Counted from the first letter of the stretch, positions 23,201 through 34,456 are shown. The stretch is DNA of 64,000 nucleotides from Micrasema longulum (GCA_022494885.1 JAGVSM010003996.1:1-64000); one strand, 5' to 3'. Translations and numbers: made by a program. The notes: generated from the sequence alone by a model not told the origin.

Positions 23201-23334
23201 AAACCAGTTAAGTTCCAGGTTAGCCATATTACGTATTTCACTATTACCTTCGTGCTACCAAATTACAGAGCGCTTCCTCATTTTTTCACTATACGCGGGC
23301 ACCGCTGATGAGACTCAGTGGGCGAGCTACAATA

Positions 23335-24055
23335 TTATACTGTCTCTAGACGGGTGTTTGAAGCATAAAACTGATCACCGTATTTTCTGTAGTGTAAAAG
23401 TGATCTTGATATGCTGCGATTGGAGTACCAATGCAGTGCTCTATGCACCACCGGGTGCATATAGAGAAATGACAATGGTGATGAAAATTTAACAACTAAT
23501 TTGTGACAAAATTTTTGCATTTGAAAATTGAATTCTAAGTATTTAAGAAAAGATTCAATCCATCGACTCTTTTTTTACATTTCAAAACTAGGGTTGTGGA
23601 AAAATGCTTAAGTTTCAACGAAATAAAGACAGACTGATAAATAAAGAGAGAAGCAGAAATTCTCCGAGAAGGTAATATGGGAGTTCGGGCATTTACATAG
23701 CTTATAATTTTCTGTATCCAGGCGGATGAAGAGTACAGTTCTGTGAGTGAAATAGAATCAGAATTCAAGTGTTTTAGACTCGATGGCTGCTTTCAGATAA
23801 AAATTGTGAACAAGAAAATCGAGTGGAGATAAGTCCATCTCATTGCGTAGCAGTTAGTGCGTTCGAGGTCCTAAGTTCAATTCCCGGCAGGGTCGACGTT
23901 TAATATAGATTTCAAAGATTGTTTTAACTGCAATATTTGTTCCTGGACTACAAGTAAAGAGTAGAACTGATCACCCACCTTCATGTAACGCATTTGGTTT
24001 ACAAATGCAGCGCTCTATGCACCAATGGGTGCGGGAAGGGGAATGACTATGATTT
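23335..24055 (+). mobile_element. SINE family 3 tail (23335-23490) followed by a fuller copy (23715-24055)
   Basis: The first piece has GAAGCATAAAACTGATCACC and CACCGGGTGCATA. The second has CGATGGCTGCTTTCAG, AATCGAGTGGAGATAAGTCC, TCCTAAGTTCAATTCCCGGC and ends CACCAATGGGTGCGGGAAGG. Confidence 0.75.
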
Positions 24056-24639
24056 TGAGTCTTGTGTAAAACCGGAGTCAGGCGTATTTTGAGTAGGCTA
24101 TTAAACATGGATATTATGCAGAACTAAAATTAAATTTAATATAAAACAATAAAGGCGTAAAACAAATTTGACACTATAAATACAGTTAATAAATAACATT
24201 TCGCGGGGTAATTACTTAAACTGGGTCATTTCAAAATCAGCGTTTGTGAGTTGCCTATTAAAACACAATTTTTTTTAGCCTCCTACATAAATGCTGAAAA
24301 TAGACAAGTCCTGCATTCAAATAACCATAATACGATTTGAATTAATCAAGACTTATCCATTTGTAGCATTCATGGAGGATGATATAAAAATGTGTTTTTA
24401 GTGGGCAACTCGAAAATGCTGACCGTAAAGTTACCTAGTCGTACTAATTACGCCACGATTTTTAAAAATACAATTTAATAAATAAATAAATAATGTAAAA
24501 ATTATGCATTTTTAAGGACTTGTAAATGCAAACATCTTTTAAAATCGATAACAGCGAGTATAATATTAATAATTAAGTATTTCATTTTTTATACAAAAAT
24601 TGCATTTGAGATTCACAACGTTATTAAGGTATTAAAATC

Positions 24640-24900
24640 ATATTATGTAACAGTAAGGGGACCGTTAAGAAATCGCGCATTTTTGTACAAACTTCCATTC
24701 TAGTCACGTTGCCGATGCGTTGGAAATGTAACTGTACTGATGACCATGGGGATTTGAGACTCTGCGATAATTCCTCAATGGTTAATCGAGGATCTGACTC
24801 GACCAGGGATTTTAATATGTCACTAGCAAACGTTAGACGCCGCCCAGATTTAAGAGTATCTATTACACGATTTGAATGCTTAAGACCAAAATTCATCTAT
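24640..24900 (-). pseudogene. Mariner transposase N-terminal fragment
   Basis: Minus-strand frame reads SDILKSLVESDPRLTIEELS, then SSVQLHFQRIGNVTRMEV, the second helix-turn-helix of mariner transposases (usual form 'LVE-NPR-T--ELA...S-V--HL--IG'). No catalytic residues or ends are present, so it is a relic. Confidence 0.75.
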
Positions 24901-25519
24901 GTGCTGTTAGCAGTTCACCATAAACTTCTTTAAAGGCGATAGTGGCCTTGCCCCTGGTAAACATATAGTGCCCGATGCGTCCTTTACCAGTTTCAGGTTG
25001 GGACATATTATTACCCTTAACAATAATAAAGATATTATTACTCCTAAATAATGCCAAATTGTAGTTCGAAGCAAAATTAAACTCACCGACGTGCTTATTT
25101 CACCGTGTCTGGACACAAACTGCATTTAAATGGCAGGTCATAAAATGCGTGATTTCTTTCATGGTCCTTCTAATATTTTGTATTATGCTTTATACATATA
25201 TTTGATAACAGACAAATTAAGGCGAATATGTAAACTATATAATTGATTATGTTCCTATTCATTGTATCCGCAGTGGTGCATGGGGTACTGCATCAGAAAA
25301 CTGATTACAGCTGTTCCGGACGCGTAATATAGAACGATAGGAAATATAAATATATAATCAAATAACTAGATAGAATCCCCCGTAAATGTACAGAACTGAG
25401 TGCTAGGCTCTCAATAAAGGTAAAGTAGTCACTTTCGAGCCTGGCCTCAGTATTACCGGGGTAAAATATAGCTAGTAAAATATAAATAATGTAATATAAA
25501 ATAAAAATTATGATCATCA
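24901..25519. other. No recognisable gene
   Basis: 25380-25460 contains CTCTCAATAAAGG and CCTCAGTATTACCGGGG, which could be another LTR end, but no pair was found. Confidence 0.35.
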
Positions 25520-26042
25520 TGTTGTGCGCGTCGCGGCTCCGACGAAATGGCCCGTACGGGCGTTAGGCGCCCGTATTTACGCCACCTGCGGCCGGCGGCA
25601 TGTAGTGAGTGGCGGGGGAGAACTACCCCCACCACTCCCAGGCAGCCGGCGCGGGTGGGACGGCTGACTCACGGGGCCCGACGCGCATCGCTTTATAAGG
25701 CGTGTAACCGACCAAATAAAGTTAGTTGAGTTCCTAACTCTGAACAGTTCAGACGTGTTTTATTCCGTTCTCCGCCCTGTTCGCCCTCCTGCACTTCGCT
25801 CTTCGCTCCGCTCTGCCTGCTGACTGCCTTCGCCTCTCTGCACCACTTGGACCGGGTGGAAAGTCCTTTTCAGGGCTATTGAGGTTGACTTGCGGTCGGC
25901 GCAGCTGTGCTCCTACCTTCCGACTTTGTCTTTGACTCTGTCTGGGAGGGCGCAGCTTCCCACTTACGCCGGGAAGCTTGACTGCGGCAGACGCGGGTGA
26001 CGAACCAGCGCACAAAAATGTGGTAACGCCTACGTTACAACA
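25520..26042 (+). mobile_element. Probable solo LTR (BEL/Pao-like)
   Basis: A 523-bp GC-rich block starting TGTTGTGCGCG and ending GTTACAACA, so its ends form the TGTTGT...ACAACA inverted pair expected of an LTR. It contains a TATA-like CTTTATAAGG near 25690, AATAAA at about 25715, and a pyrimidine-rich segment after it, the layout promoter - polyadenylation - U5. No second LTR, primer-binding site or coding region follows, and the 5-bp flanks do not match clearly, so 'solo LTR' is an inference. A CpG-rich host promoter is the alternative. Confidence 0.5.
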
Positions 26043-26339
26043 GCATTGCCTCGATTGCAAGTTACAATAGAACAAGATGACTGAATTGTGAATTGTGTCC
26101 TATCCTAGTGTTGTGAACTCACACATCATCACATACATTTTCGAACAAATTTATTTGGATAATTAAAAAGAATGCAAAGACTTTAATTTGTGTGATGTGG
26201 TTGATAGTGTGTTGAGCTACTAAATGCCCTTGCATTAAAGGACCTTTCCTGTGTTAAATTCTCTGCAAGTCGACGTGAATTAGTGAAAAAATATTTTTTT
26301 AAAAATGAGTTTTAACAATACTAATTTTTCCGTGTCATC

Positions 26340-26560
26340 CCCTATCTAATACCCCGATACTTTAAGTATCTGGACTTGGAGCAAGAGATTTAGGAATAGA
26401 CATGAGAGCACTCGCCCTACACTCTCTAAAGACCTAGGTCTTTAGATCCCTAGGGATGGAGGGTGAAAATTAAGTTAAGGGGACAAGTCACAATAAACTG
26501 ACATAGGTCACAGTGACATCAGGAGCTTTTTAGCACTGACAACAAGAATAATATACCAAA
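26340..26560 (+). repeat. Second copy of the CTCTAAAGACCTAGG repeat
   Basis: GACATGAGAGCACTCGCCC, CTCTAAAGACCTAGG and AAGGGGACAAGTCACAATA parallel the 11150-11380 copy in order and spacing. Confidence 0.6.
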
Positions 26561-27379
26561 TAATTCTGGGATAACTTGTTCTGAGAATGGACTTTATGCA
26601 CGGTATAATTTCTTTTTTTAAGAAACAATGTGAATTATATAAGTTACAATTCGCCTTAAATTAATAATTAAAAATAAATATTTATTATATTTTGGTCGTA
26701 TGACTATTGGTAAAAATAAATACATACAATGGTAACGATAAATTCTTTGAATAACTGTATTGATGGTAAAAAGGCTAAGTGATTTTTAAAATTAAAAATT
26801 TGCATGGCTTATTTTATTTTGAATCAATTCCATAACAATACAGGTAGACAGATGTGTTATGTAGAACTATTAAGGTTATGTAGAATTAATACAGATTTTA
26901 ATTACGTAAACCTAAATGAAAATTCATGAAAATAAGTTAATTTCACGTGATGTAAATCCGTTCATTCTATGAACGTTGTACAAGAGGGTTTTTGATGTAA
27001 ACATCAAAATTTACATCCCGATATCTATCGGAGTTTGCTCATACAACGCCGCTTAAAATTCTGAGCAAAGTGGTTTACATAAGTCAATTTTAGCCACAGG
27101 CAAAAATGCAGCTATTTGTAAAAGCCATCTTTTTAGATATGACACTTTTTAGTAAACACAGTAGGTCAATAATTGTTTCCAAGCACAAAACCTGTATGTG
27201 TCATATATCTACGAGGTATTTTTGCTTACGAATCTATAGAAACTGTATACTGTGTTATTACTTAAAAACCTTTATTCAGGGTGTTCTTTAAACGCTGTCA
27301 CATCCGAAACCACGATGATCAGTATGACCGAGAAGACACATTGAAACAAATTTTTAGAACGAATAAAATTTACAAAAAT
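26561..27379. other. No recognisable gene
   Basis: AT-rich; nothing supported. Confidence 0.5.
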
Positions 27380-27532
27380 AAAATATTAAAAAAAACAAAT
27401 GGTTGCTTACTTCTGCAAGGGTGAAGCGAGGAGAGGGGAGGGGGGAGTCTGATACACCGTCGACCACATGGCCACGCCCCCCTCGCTTCTCCCCTGCGGA
27501 AGTAAGCAACCATTTGTTTTTTTTAATATTTT
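27380..27532. repeat. Long hairpin: 52-bp inverted arms around a GC-rich loop
   Basis: Left arm 27380-27431 contains AACAAATGGTTGCTTACTTC; right arm 27481-27532 contains GAAGTAAGCAACCATTTGTT. The arms differ only at a few bases (CTGCAAGGGTGAAGCGAGG versus the CTGCGGAA side). The 49-base loop is purine-rich then GC-rich. No target duplication is obvious. It may be a foldback MITE or a structured RNA-producing locus. Confidence 0.85.
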
Positions 27533-27869
27533 GTTTTAAAAAAAAATTTGCGCCCTAAATATTGTTTTAAATATGCTAATATGTCTTCATTACCATTACC
27601 TCATATTTAATTAATTTTGTGATTTTTATCAAAAAGCTGCATTTTGTTTACGAGGGCAGCATAGTGATGGATCAGTTATTTAGCTTTTTTACCGTCGATA
27701 TATTTGACCGAAAATGATAAAAAGATCATACAAAAACATTAAAAAAGAATAATTTTTCATATTAAAGTCTTCTAATAAAACCTCTGGTCTGAACCAAACG
27801 GTGTAAGGGGCACCGCGGGAGACAAGTGCATCTTAGCACGGGGCAGAATATTCAGTCGTGGAATTAAAT

Positions 27870-27985
27870 GACAACGAGGAAGTTCAGTGCTATGGGAAAT
27901 TAGATGTAAAATATGTTTTCTTGCACGCGATAAAAATTAGAGCATTTAATTTCTTTAATTTCTTAGAGCATAAATTTCTCAAAAA
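27870..27985. repeat. Dispersed repeat GAGGAAGTTCAGTGCTATGG
   Basis: The block GTTCAGTGCTATGGGAAATT then TTTTCTTGCACGCGATAAAA recurs at 29955-30070 and in part at 23080-23150, 14680 and 31975. Confidence 0.6.
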
Positions 27986-27989
27986 TGTA

Positions 27990-28400
27990 CAAAAACATTG
28001 ACAAATTACAACAGAGATGAAGAACAATTTAGAGAAGGTAATATAGAAGTCTAGGCATGTACACGGCTTATGACCTGTCATTGGCTGGTTTAAGTGGCCC
28101 TTCACCATTCTGCCCATGTTTGAACATCCTCATTTCAACTCTTCCATCTGTTGACTTGTGAAGTATCTTTATTTGGTAATAGTTATTTATTTTGCGACAG
28201 AGAGGGAAAACATAAAGTGGCCACTTAAACAAGCTGATGACATGTCATAAGCCCTGTACATGCCTAGACTTCTATATATTGTTCTTCATCTCTGTTGTAA
28301 TATGTTAATATTGACAGCTCCGTAGAAAGTTGAATCCAGTCTTTGTCTACAAAAATTTAGAAAAAACTCGAAATATTGTTACAAAACATGAATAAAAATG
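27990..28400. repeat. R395 foldback repeat, both arms
   Basis: Left arm (minus orientation) has AGAAGTCTAGGCATGTACAC and CTGGTTTAAGTGGCC; right arm has GTGGCCACTTAAAC, GCCTAGACTTCTATAT and ends ACTCGAAATATTG. Family described at 62915. Confidence 0.75.
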
Positions 28401-28883
28401 AACTACTTCTAAAGAACAGCCAGCCAATCAATTATGTGTTTTCCGGTTTCCGGGTAGCCATGTTTCGAAGGGAACAGGGTTCTCTTTTTAAATGTCAAGA
28501 AAACTCAAAGTGTAGTTTTAAAATTATAAAACTTTAAAAAAATCATAGAGATAATATGACACAAATATATTGTTTTGATCTATTAACCAATAATAAAAAA
28601 AACCACTGAATTTCCTCATTGTAAGACTGTCATAATAAGTTAATATTTTTAACATGCGGTAGTTTATGTAGTCGCTATCAATATTATACATAAATATTCG
28701 GGACATCTTTTTAAATTTTTCTCGCATAAATTATTATAAATAAAACCATTTTGGATAGAGTTACTTCTGAACTGCGTCGTTCGTCTCGCTGTCTTGTTTC
28801 CTCTTTGTGAAGTCGACGACGGACGCATCGTCTTTTGTGAACGGAGAGAATGATTAATACAACGCGCACGGTCATTTGTTACG

Positions 28884-28971
28884 CTAGGAGGACGATGCGC
28901 CGTCTGACATCTCGTAGAATAGGACGTACGCTTCTGACGAACAGACGTTCTTCGTAGAAATCGGGGACACC
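28884..28971 (-). CDS. Usp2: USP2-like deubiquitinase, exon 9 (terminal)
   Basis: Completes the split Arg (AG|G) and encodes residues 362-389 of the assembled fragment: VSPISTKNVCSSEAYVLFYE, then MSDGASSS and TAG at 28884-28886. The SEAYVLFYE motif is the last strand of the USP fold, so the protein ends just after the catalytic domain, as in USP2. The acceptor is CTTCGCAG. The 3' untranslated region runs on below 28884; I could not place its polyadenylation site. Confidence 0.94.
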
Positions 28972-29106
28972 CTGCGAAGGAAAGACAATATTTTATATAA
29001 CTCTTAAAAGCGTGAACAAGAAATATTATGTTTAACTGGAAACAAATTAAAAATTCATACAAAATAGTGACTTTTTAAAATGGCAAGGAGCCAGTTGGAG
29101 CGGCAA

Positions 29107-29540
29107 TTGAACGTAGTTATACAGAAAGCAGCCAGCCATAGAAAATTGAAACTGAGATAATAGCCATTTTGTAAAAAGAGTGAATTATAAAATCTACACA
29201 ATAGTTTGAATGTTTTTGACTTTAACAAACGATAAACAATGAATACATAAGTTTTTTTTATATATTACAAACAAGAATCTTATTGTGTATTTGGCCAGTT
29301 TAAAGGATTTTTAAAGTACCATAAGATTTTTCTAGTTTTGTGGGTGTTTTCTGCAAATTGAAAAATGCCATTTTTGTGATCGACACCTTTTCCCGAGGTG
29401 ATTAATACAGTTTTTTATATGAAAGCGGTCTGGCTGTTTTTAGCAGAACATAGAATCGACCTTACTGCACTCGATAACATCAATATCTCATTTTTCCGAA
29501 ATTGTGGACTGACTGCTTTCTGCATAACTACGTTCAATTA
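29107..29540. mobile_element. MITE inside the last-but-one intron region
   Basis: Left end TTGAACGTAGTTATACAGAAA and right end TTTCTGCATAACTACGTTCAA are inverted copies, about 430 bp apart. Exact borders are uncertain. It lies in intron 8 of the USP gene. Confidence 0.7.
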
Positions 29541-29671
29541 AGGGTTTGCTGTGATGAAATGATTCAAAATTTTTTGTGTCATTTAAAAAAAAATTGTTAA
29601 ATTTCTATTTTTTATTTCACTAGATTCGACTATATTTAAACACGTTTGAGAAAATAGAATAATTGTCATAC

Positions 29672-29750
29672 CTGGAATCATTGTACTCGTGCCATTCTCC
29701 ATTGTATGGATGTTTGCAGTATGCTGTGTAATGCCCAGAATATGTTGTGC
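29672..29750 (-). CDS. Usp2: USP2-like deubiquitinase, exon 8 (His box)
   Basis: Residues 336-360: [17 protein letters not shown] then EWHEYNDS. His341 in GHYTAYC is the catalytic base and the Asn/Asp in YNDS (358-359) is the third catalytic residue position. Human USP2 has GGHYTAYC; here Ser replaces the first Gly. Acceptor TTTCTAG, donor AG|GTATGA. Phase 1 in, phase 2 out. Confidence 0.95.
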
Positions 29751-29954
29751 CTAGAAATTAAAACCAAATAAATTAAACAAAATTTACGTCTACAATATGT
29801 CCAATCTCCAGGCCGGGCGATCAGTGGATATTGTGTCTGCGTCTGAACCAAAAGCAATGAAAACCTCGATGATGCAACAACACTATATACGTGTAAATTT
29901 GCCCCATCAAGCCGATTCAACGAAACCAAAAACCCGGGCAAAATTGAATTTTCT

Positions 29955-31130
29955 AGCTGACGATAACGAAAGAGTTCAGTGCCATGGGAAGTCAGATATA
30001 AAAATGTTTTCTTACACGTGGTAAAAATAAGAGCATTTAATAGTGCGCAAGTTTCTCAAAAATGTATGAAAAATTTAATAAAAATGATCAGCTTTGCAAT
30101 GTCACAGTTTATGTGACCACTTGTATGCTATAAGGAATAAATTATTTATTTATAAACGCCCATTTATCTTACAATATTTGGTTAAGAAGTGCATAATTTT
30201 TAATCAAATTTTTCCACTGAAATTTGTATTACTGCGAAAATCGCTTTACTGAAATTTTATCAACTACCTTTGGTTTAAAATCTTCTCCTTATATTGCTTT
30301 TTTAAATATTACCTATACCTGTTAGTCTTTCTTTTTTCTCTGCTGCATTGACATGTTTTTATACTTAACTACTTTTAATTACTTATATTGTATATGTATA
30401 TAAAATCAATATATTACTGCTCTTATTATGTGTCATTAATTTTGAAGATGTTTTTTAAATTGACATAAATTTATTTTCTTATTCAAAGATTCTTCTCATC
30501 GTTTTTTTGAATCCCTTAAAATGTATATGTGTATATTTATGTTTTTCCTTTTGAAAAAAATGTTATTATTTTATTTTATTTTTACATCCGAGCATGTTTT
30601 TCATTCTTTATTTTAATTCTTAACTTTGAATTACTTTTACAAATTTTCTTCATTTTTTTAACTTTAATTGTAATTTTTAAACAACTTCTATTTATGTTTA
30701 TTTTCCTTCTCTTTTTTGTACTTTAATTAATAACCTTACATATAATTACTTTATAATTAACTTTATAAGGAAACTTCACTGGTCCATTAGAGTTAAGTCT
30801 AACTGTGTAAAATATAAAACTATGTAACTGTACTGTATGTTTCCTAAATAAAAGAAGAAAAAAAAGAAGTATTTAAAATAATATAATCACAATTATTTCA
30901 CTAATATGTTAATTATAAAATAGAAAAGAAATAAGTAAAGATGCATAGAAATCAAAATGAGTGGAAATTGAGGGAATGACCATTCGATGGAAAGGATAGC
31001 TAATTTAATAGCAGCAGCAGTGGTGTGGAGCGAGTCCAACAGCTCTTCATAATGAATTTATTTGAAATGAAAAACTTTGTAATTTTTACCACATATTATA
31101 TTATAACACTACTTCTTCTTTCTGTGCCAT
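29955..31130. other. Intron 7 filler: dispersed repeat then T-rich tract
   Basis: 29955-30070 is the GTTCAGTGCCATGGGAA repeat. 30290-30870 is very T-rich on the plus strand and ends GTTTCCTAAATAAAAGAAG, possibly the 3' untranslated end of a plus-strand LINE. No gene seen. Confidence 0.45.
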
Positions 31131-31131
31131 A

Positions 31132-31340
31132 TCAGGTCTCCCCGACGTTGGCGATCAGTCTAGAGTAGGCATTCCGGTCCTGCGCCAACTGGAACAGCGC
31201 CTCGATCCCGCGCACTTCCGTCCAGTCGCGGATGTTTCTCAGCCAGGACATCTGTCGCCTTCCAACCCCACGCTTTCCCTCGATCTTTCCCATCATAATA
31301 AGCTGTAGAAGCGTATATTTGCTTCCGCGCATGATATGGC
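31132..31340 (-). mobile_element. RTE-like LINE C-terminal fragment
   Basis: Reads RGSKYTLLQLIMMGKIEGKR, then GVGRRQMSWLRNIRDWTEV, then LAQDRNAYSRLIANV and a stop, the standard C-terminus of insect RTE-like LINEs. It is in the same orientation as the host gene, within intron 7. Confidence 0.9.
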
Positions 31341-31362
31341 CACTAACACTAATATAACACTA

Positions 31363-31889
31363 GAGTCCTTAAAATATAGCTTGATTAGAATGACATTTGT
31401 CAGTAAAAGTGACGACATAACTTTGTAGTAACGTCAAAGGAGTTACTTATATTGACTCACGAAAAAGCATTCGTATCTGGCGTGATAATTTATTTTTTTA
31501 ATACAATGCTTGACACGTAAATCAACATAAATATATAAAATCAGCTTTAAAACTAAAATAAACCTAATTATTAACGACGTTCTTACAAGGTTACACCATT
31601 TTGCAAAAACGTTAAAAAAAGATGGGACAAATTGATTGAATAAAAAAATAATTCATTTGATGTTGTTCATGAAAAAAGTATAAATGTCTTATTTTTTGGT
31701 GAATTGTCTAAAACACACTATAATGGGCTTGTTTTTGCGTTTTTGTATCAATTTTCAGAAACAGAGTTAAAAATGAAAAAACTGATAAAATCAATTTGAT
31801 TGGTACATGATCAGTGATCGGTAATTTCCCATCACTATTGACATTAGTTTGGCAGCTATCATTTTAATCAAGCTATATTTTAAGGACTA
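31363..31889 (+). mobile_element. MITE-A copy in intron 7
   Basis: 527 bp, same ends as the 6982 copy (first base pair altered, GAGTCC), with TA at 31361-31362 and 31890-31891. Confidence 0.88.
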
Positions 31890-32083
31890 TAGGCTCGGCA
31901 ATTTATTCCAGTGTGAAACCGCCTGTGATTGAGGTGAAATTGCAGATGATAGAAAGCGACAAAACACTTTTAAATTTCCCACAGCACTGAACTTCCTAAT
32001 TGGGAAACTTAAGTTAACGGCGGCAGCCAAAAGAAGTTGATCTTTCACTACGATAAGACTAGACGCATTGACGGATCCCTCAC

Positions 32084-32318
32084 CAGAGTGGTTGCTGACG
32101 GCGTACAGGCTGTAGTCGAGCGCGCGCCCGTCGCGGCCGCGGGCGGCGCACGGGCCCAGGTCGAGCCCGGTGAGCGGGAACTCCACCTGCACGTTGAGCT
32201 TTCCGCGGAAGCGCTCCTGCGGGGAGAAGCGCTTGAGGTGGAGGACCAGCACGCGCGGGAACTTCTGGATGGTGAACCACTTGAGGCACTTGCGCCGCAC
32301 GCCGCATTTGGAGCACGT
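32084..32318 (-). CDS. Usp2: USP2-like deubiquitinase, exon 7 (second zinc pair, KRF box)
   Basis: Residues 257-334. Starts TCSKCGVRRKCLKWF: Cys258 and Cys261 form the second zinc-binding pair. Then KFPRVLVLHLKRFSPQERFR, the conserved 'P-LVLHLKRF' strand, and ends YSLYAVSNHS before the split Gly. The exon is extremely GC-rich with nearly all codons ending in G or C, in contrast to exons 4 and 6 of the same gene. A stretch GPCAARGRDGRA sits where human USP2 has EFASENTNH. Acceptor ATTTCCAG, donor TG|GTGAGG. Confidence 0.95.
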
Positions 32319-32864
32319 CTGGAAATAGGGAAAATTATCCCACTTTTGTAACTGCTGTGGACAAATGCGGGCAGAGACCGCAGAATGGTAACGAGTCGCC
32401 TTGCTCTAATTATATTTAGGCAAGACCATAGATTTTGCCCTTCGTAACAGAAAAGTAACGTGGCTGCTTGTGACAGTAACATAAATAACATGGGTGGGTA
32501 AGTCCTAAAACCTAAACCAGACATTTCATTTTTCAATACGGAATTGAGAACTATCAATAATATAATAAAAAATGGGATATATGAAAAAAATATTATTTTA
32601 GAGGTGAAAACATTTCAATGCTCGCTACTGAATAACCAATGTAAAAATATTGCTACATATCTTTAAAATCGCAAAGAACAGTTTTATTTTTCACAAATGA
32701 AATATGAACCAACTAGTTTCTTAATATTTGATTTTTGGATATATTTAATTAAGATAATATATTATGTAGTTTATTTATTAATTAATCATCTAGTAAGTAA
32801 ATTTAAGTTAATCGGTAAATTTACCATCTAAACAAATAAAATAAATAAGATTGCAAAAAAAATA

Positions 32865-33480
32865 TCAATTTTGGGAAGGATCAGAAGATTTATTGATAAG
32901 GACTCCTGCAAAACTATTTACAAAGCAATTATTGAACCACACGTTAACTACTGTAGTAGCATTTTATTTTTATCAAACAAAGAAAACATAGATAAACTAA
33001 CTGTATTACAAAATAAAGCCTTTAGAATCATTTTGAAAAAAAAACCAGATATACGAGGGTAAAGTCGATGGTAAATGAAATGAAATTATTAACATATAAA
33101 CAAAGAATATTTTACAATACAATGATATTTGTTCATAAAATTATAAACTCTAATAAAAAAACAGAATTTTGGAAAAAAATTGATCGGAACCAGCATGAAC
33201 ACGATCACAATACTAGAGAAAAGAACAAAATTAGACTTCCATTTAGGAAAAAGGCAAAGTCACAAAATTCAATTTTATTTAAAGCAATTAAAAAGTATTA
33301 CGAAATGGAAAAAAATATTTGTGAAGAAAAAAACATATCAAAATTTAAAATAATGGTCAAGACATATGTGATAAACAATTTATAAATTAAATATATTTGC
33401 AATGTTATTATTAGAACACACATAACAATATGTATGATATGTGTGCCCTACTTTAAGATTTAAATAAAAAATTTAAAAAA
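32865..33480 (+). mobile_element. LINE 3' end (same family as window start)
   Basis: Two frames: RFIDKDSCKTIYKAIIEPHV ... LQNKAFRIILKKKPDIRG, then MKLLTYKQRIFYNTMIFVHK ... KKYYEMEKN, ending at a stop near 33383 and an A-rich tail. One in-frame stop near 33060 breaks it. It lies antisense in intron 6. Confidence 0.88.
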
Positions 33481-33626
33481 ACATAGCAGGTTTTTTAGCA
33501 AATAAAAAAATATAGTTGTAATAAAACTATGCAAACCCACTTTTGCGGAATTATATATTTTTAATTTTATCGGCGCGTGGTCAGCGCGTTTGCCTACCAT
33601 GCAAGAGGTCTTGGGTTCGATTTCTG

Positions 33627-33735
33627 GGGTGCTATTCTGAAACGCTCTCGTAGTGCGAGAAAACAGTTTTTCTCATATATTTTGTGTGTAAATACACGAG
33701 AAGATACGGCCGCGAGAACATTTGTAATACCACCC
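33627..33735. mobile_element. Palindromic hairpin MITE flanked by CTG
   Basis: 109 bp, GGGTGCTATTCTGAA at the left and TAATACCACCC at the right, related to the 20761 copy. CTG at 33624-33626 is duplicated at 33736-33738 inside the SINE. Confidence 0.85.
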
Positions 33736-33825
33736 CTGACATGGTTGATATGAAATATTTATTTAAAAGGGTGTTTTTTTCATAGTCCCTGGACTGGTAC
33801 CTGAAGCGTAAGACTGATCATCTTA

Positions 33826-34127
33826 TTTATTTATTTAACACTATATATACATATAAAGGCAGGCATATTGCCTTAAGGCAATTTCTTCCTACCTACCCAA
33901 ACCGTTCAGTTTGAGAAAATTTCAAGTACATGGACATATTGAATGTTACGATTTTATACAAAATTAAAAACAAGGATTAACTAAAAGAAATTTTAAAAAA
34001 TAACACTATACTGTAAGAGAGGAGAGGGGATGGGAAGGAAAAAAGAAAGATAAAAGAACAACTTAAATATTTAGATAGTGACATTTCAATCTTGACTTAA
34101 ATGTAAATAAAGAAGGGACGTCTCTAA
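33826..34127 (-). mobile_element. LINE 3' untranslated end inserted in SINE
   Basis: 302 bp starting with (TTTA)n on the plus strand, i.e. an (AAAT)n tail on the minus strand, with exact 7-bp duplication CATCTTA (33819-33825 and 34128-34134). No coding part remains. Confidence 0.75.
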
Positions 34128-34456
34128 CATCTTACCTTCATGGAACAAAAATGATCAAGATACGCTGCAATTGGTGTACCAATGCAGTGCCCTATGCACC
34201 ATCAGGTGCAGAAAGGGAATGATGATGAATTTTATAAGAAAAATATATTGTTTGTTAATATTTCATTTCTACAGTGTGTTATGAGTAAAATTTTAATTTC
34301 ATATCTGCCATTTGATGACATTGATATTTTACTAAAACACCTTACCAAATTAATAATAGTTTCGAAAGGTTCGGTCTCCAAAGTAGGTGAATTTTTCCAA
34401 TTATTCACTAACAATATAAAGTCATAGTGTAAAAAGGTGATAAAAAGGTGGCTTAC

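Larger units (their letters stand above)
33575..34230 (+). mobile_element. SINE family 3 interrupted by a hairpin MITE and a LINE 3' end
   Basis: SINE head 33575-33626 (GTTTGCCTACCAT, GGTCTTGGGTTCGATTTC), middle 33736-33825 (GATATGAAATATTTATTT, GAAGCGTAAGACTGATCATC), tail 34135-34230 (CCTTCATGGAAC, CACCATCAGGTGCAGAAAGG). The pieces rejoin in the right order when the two insertions are removed. Confidence 0.87.

Noticed and set aside
28664..29062. 132-codon minus-strand frame over the last protease exon
   Set aside because: It reads exon 9 in a different frame, while the phase required by exon 8 gives the conserved SEAYVLFYE ending.
32037..32557. Plus-strand and other minus-strand open frames over exon 7
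   Set aside because: They are shadows of the GC-rich USP exon; only one frame gives the conserved USP motifs and matches both splice phases.
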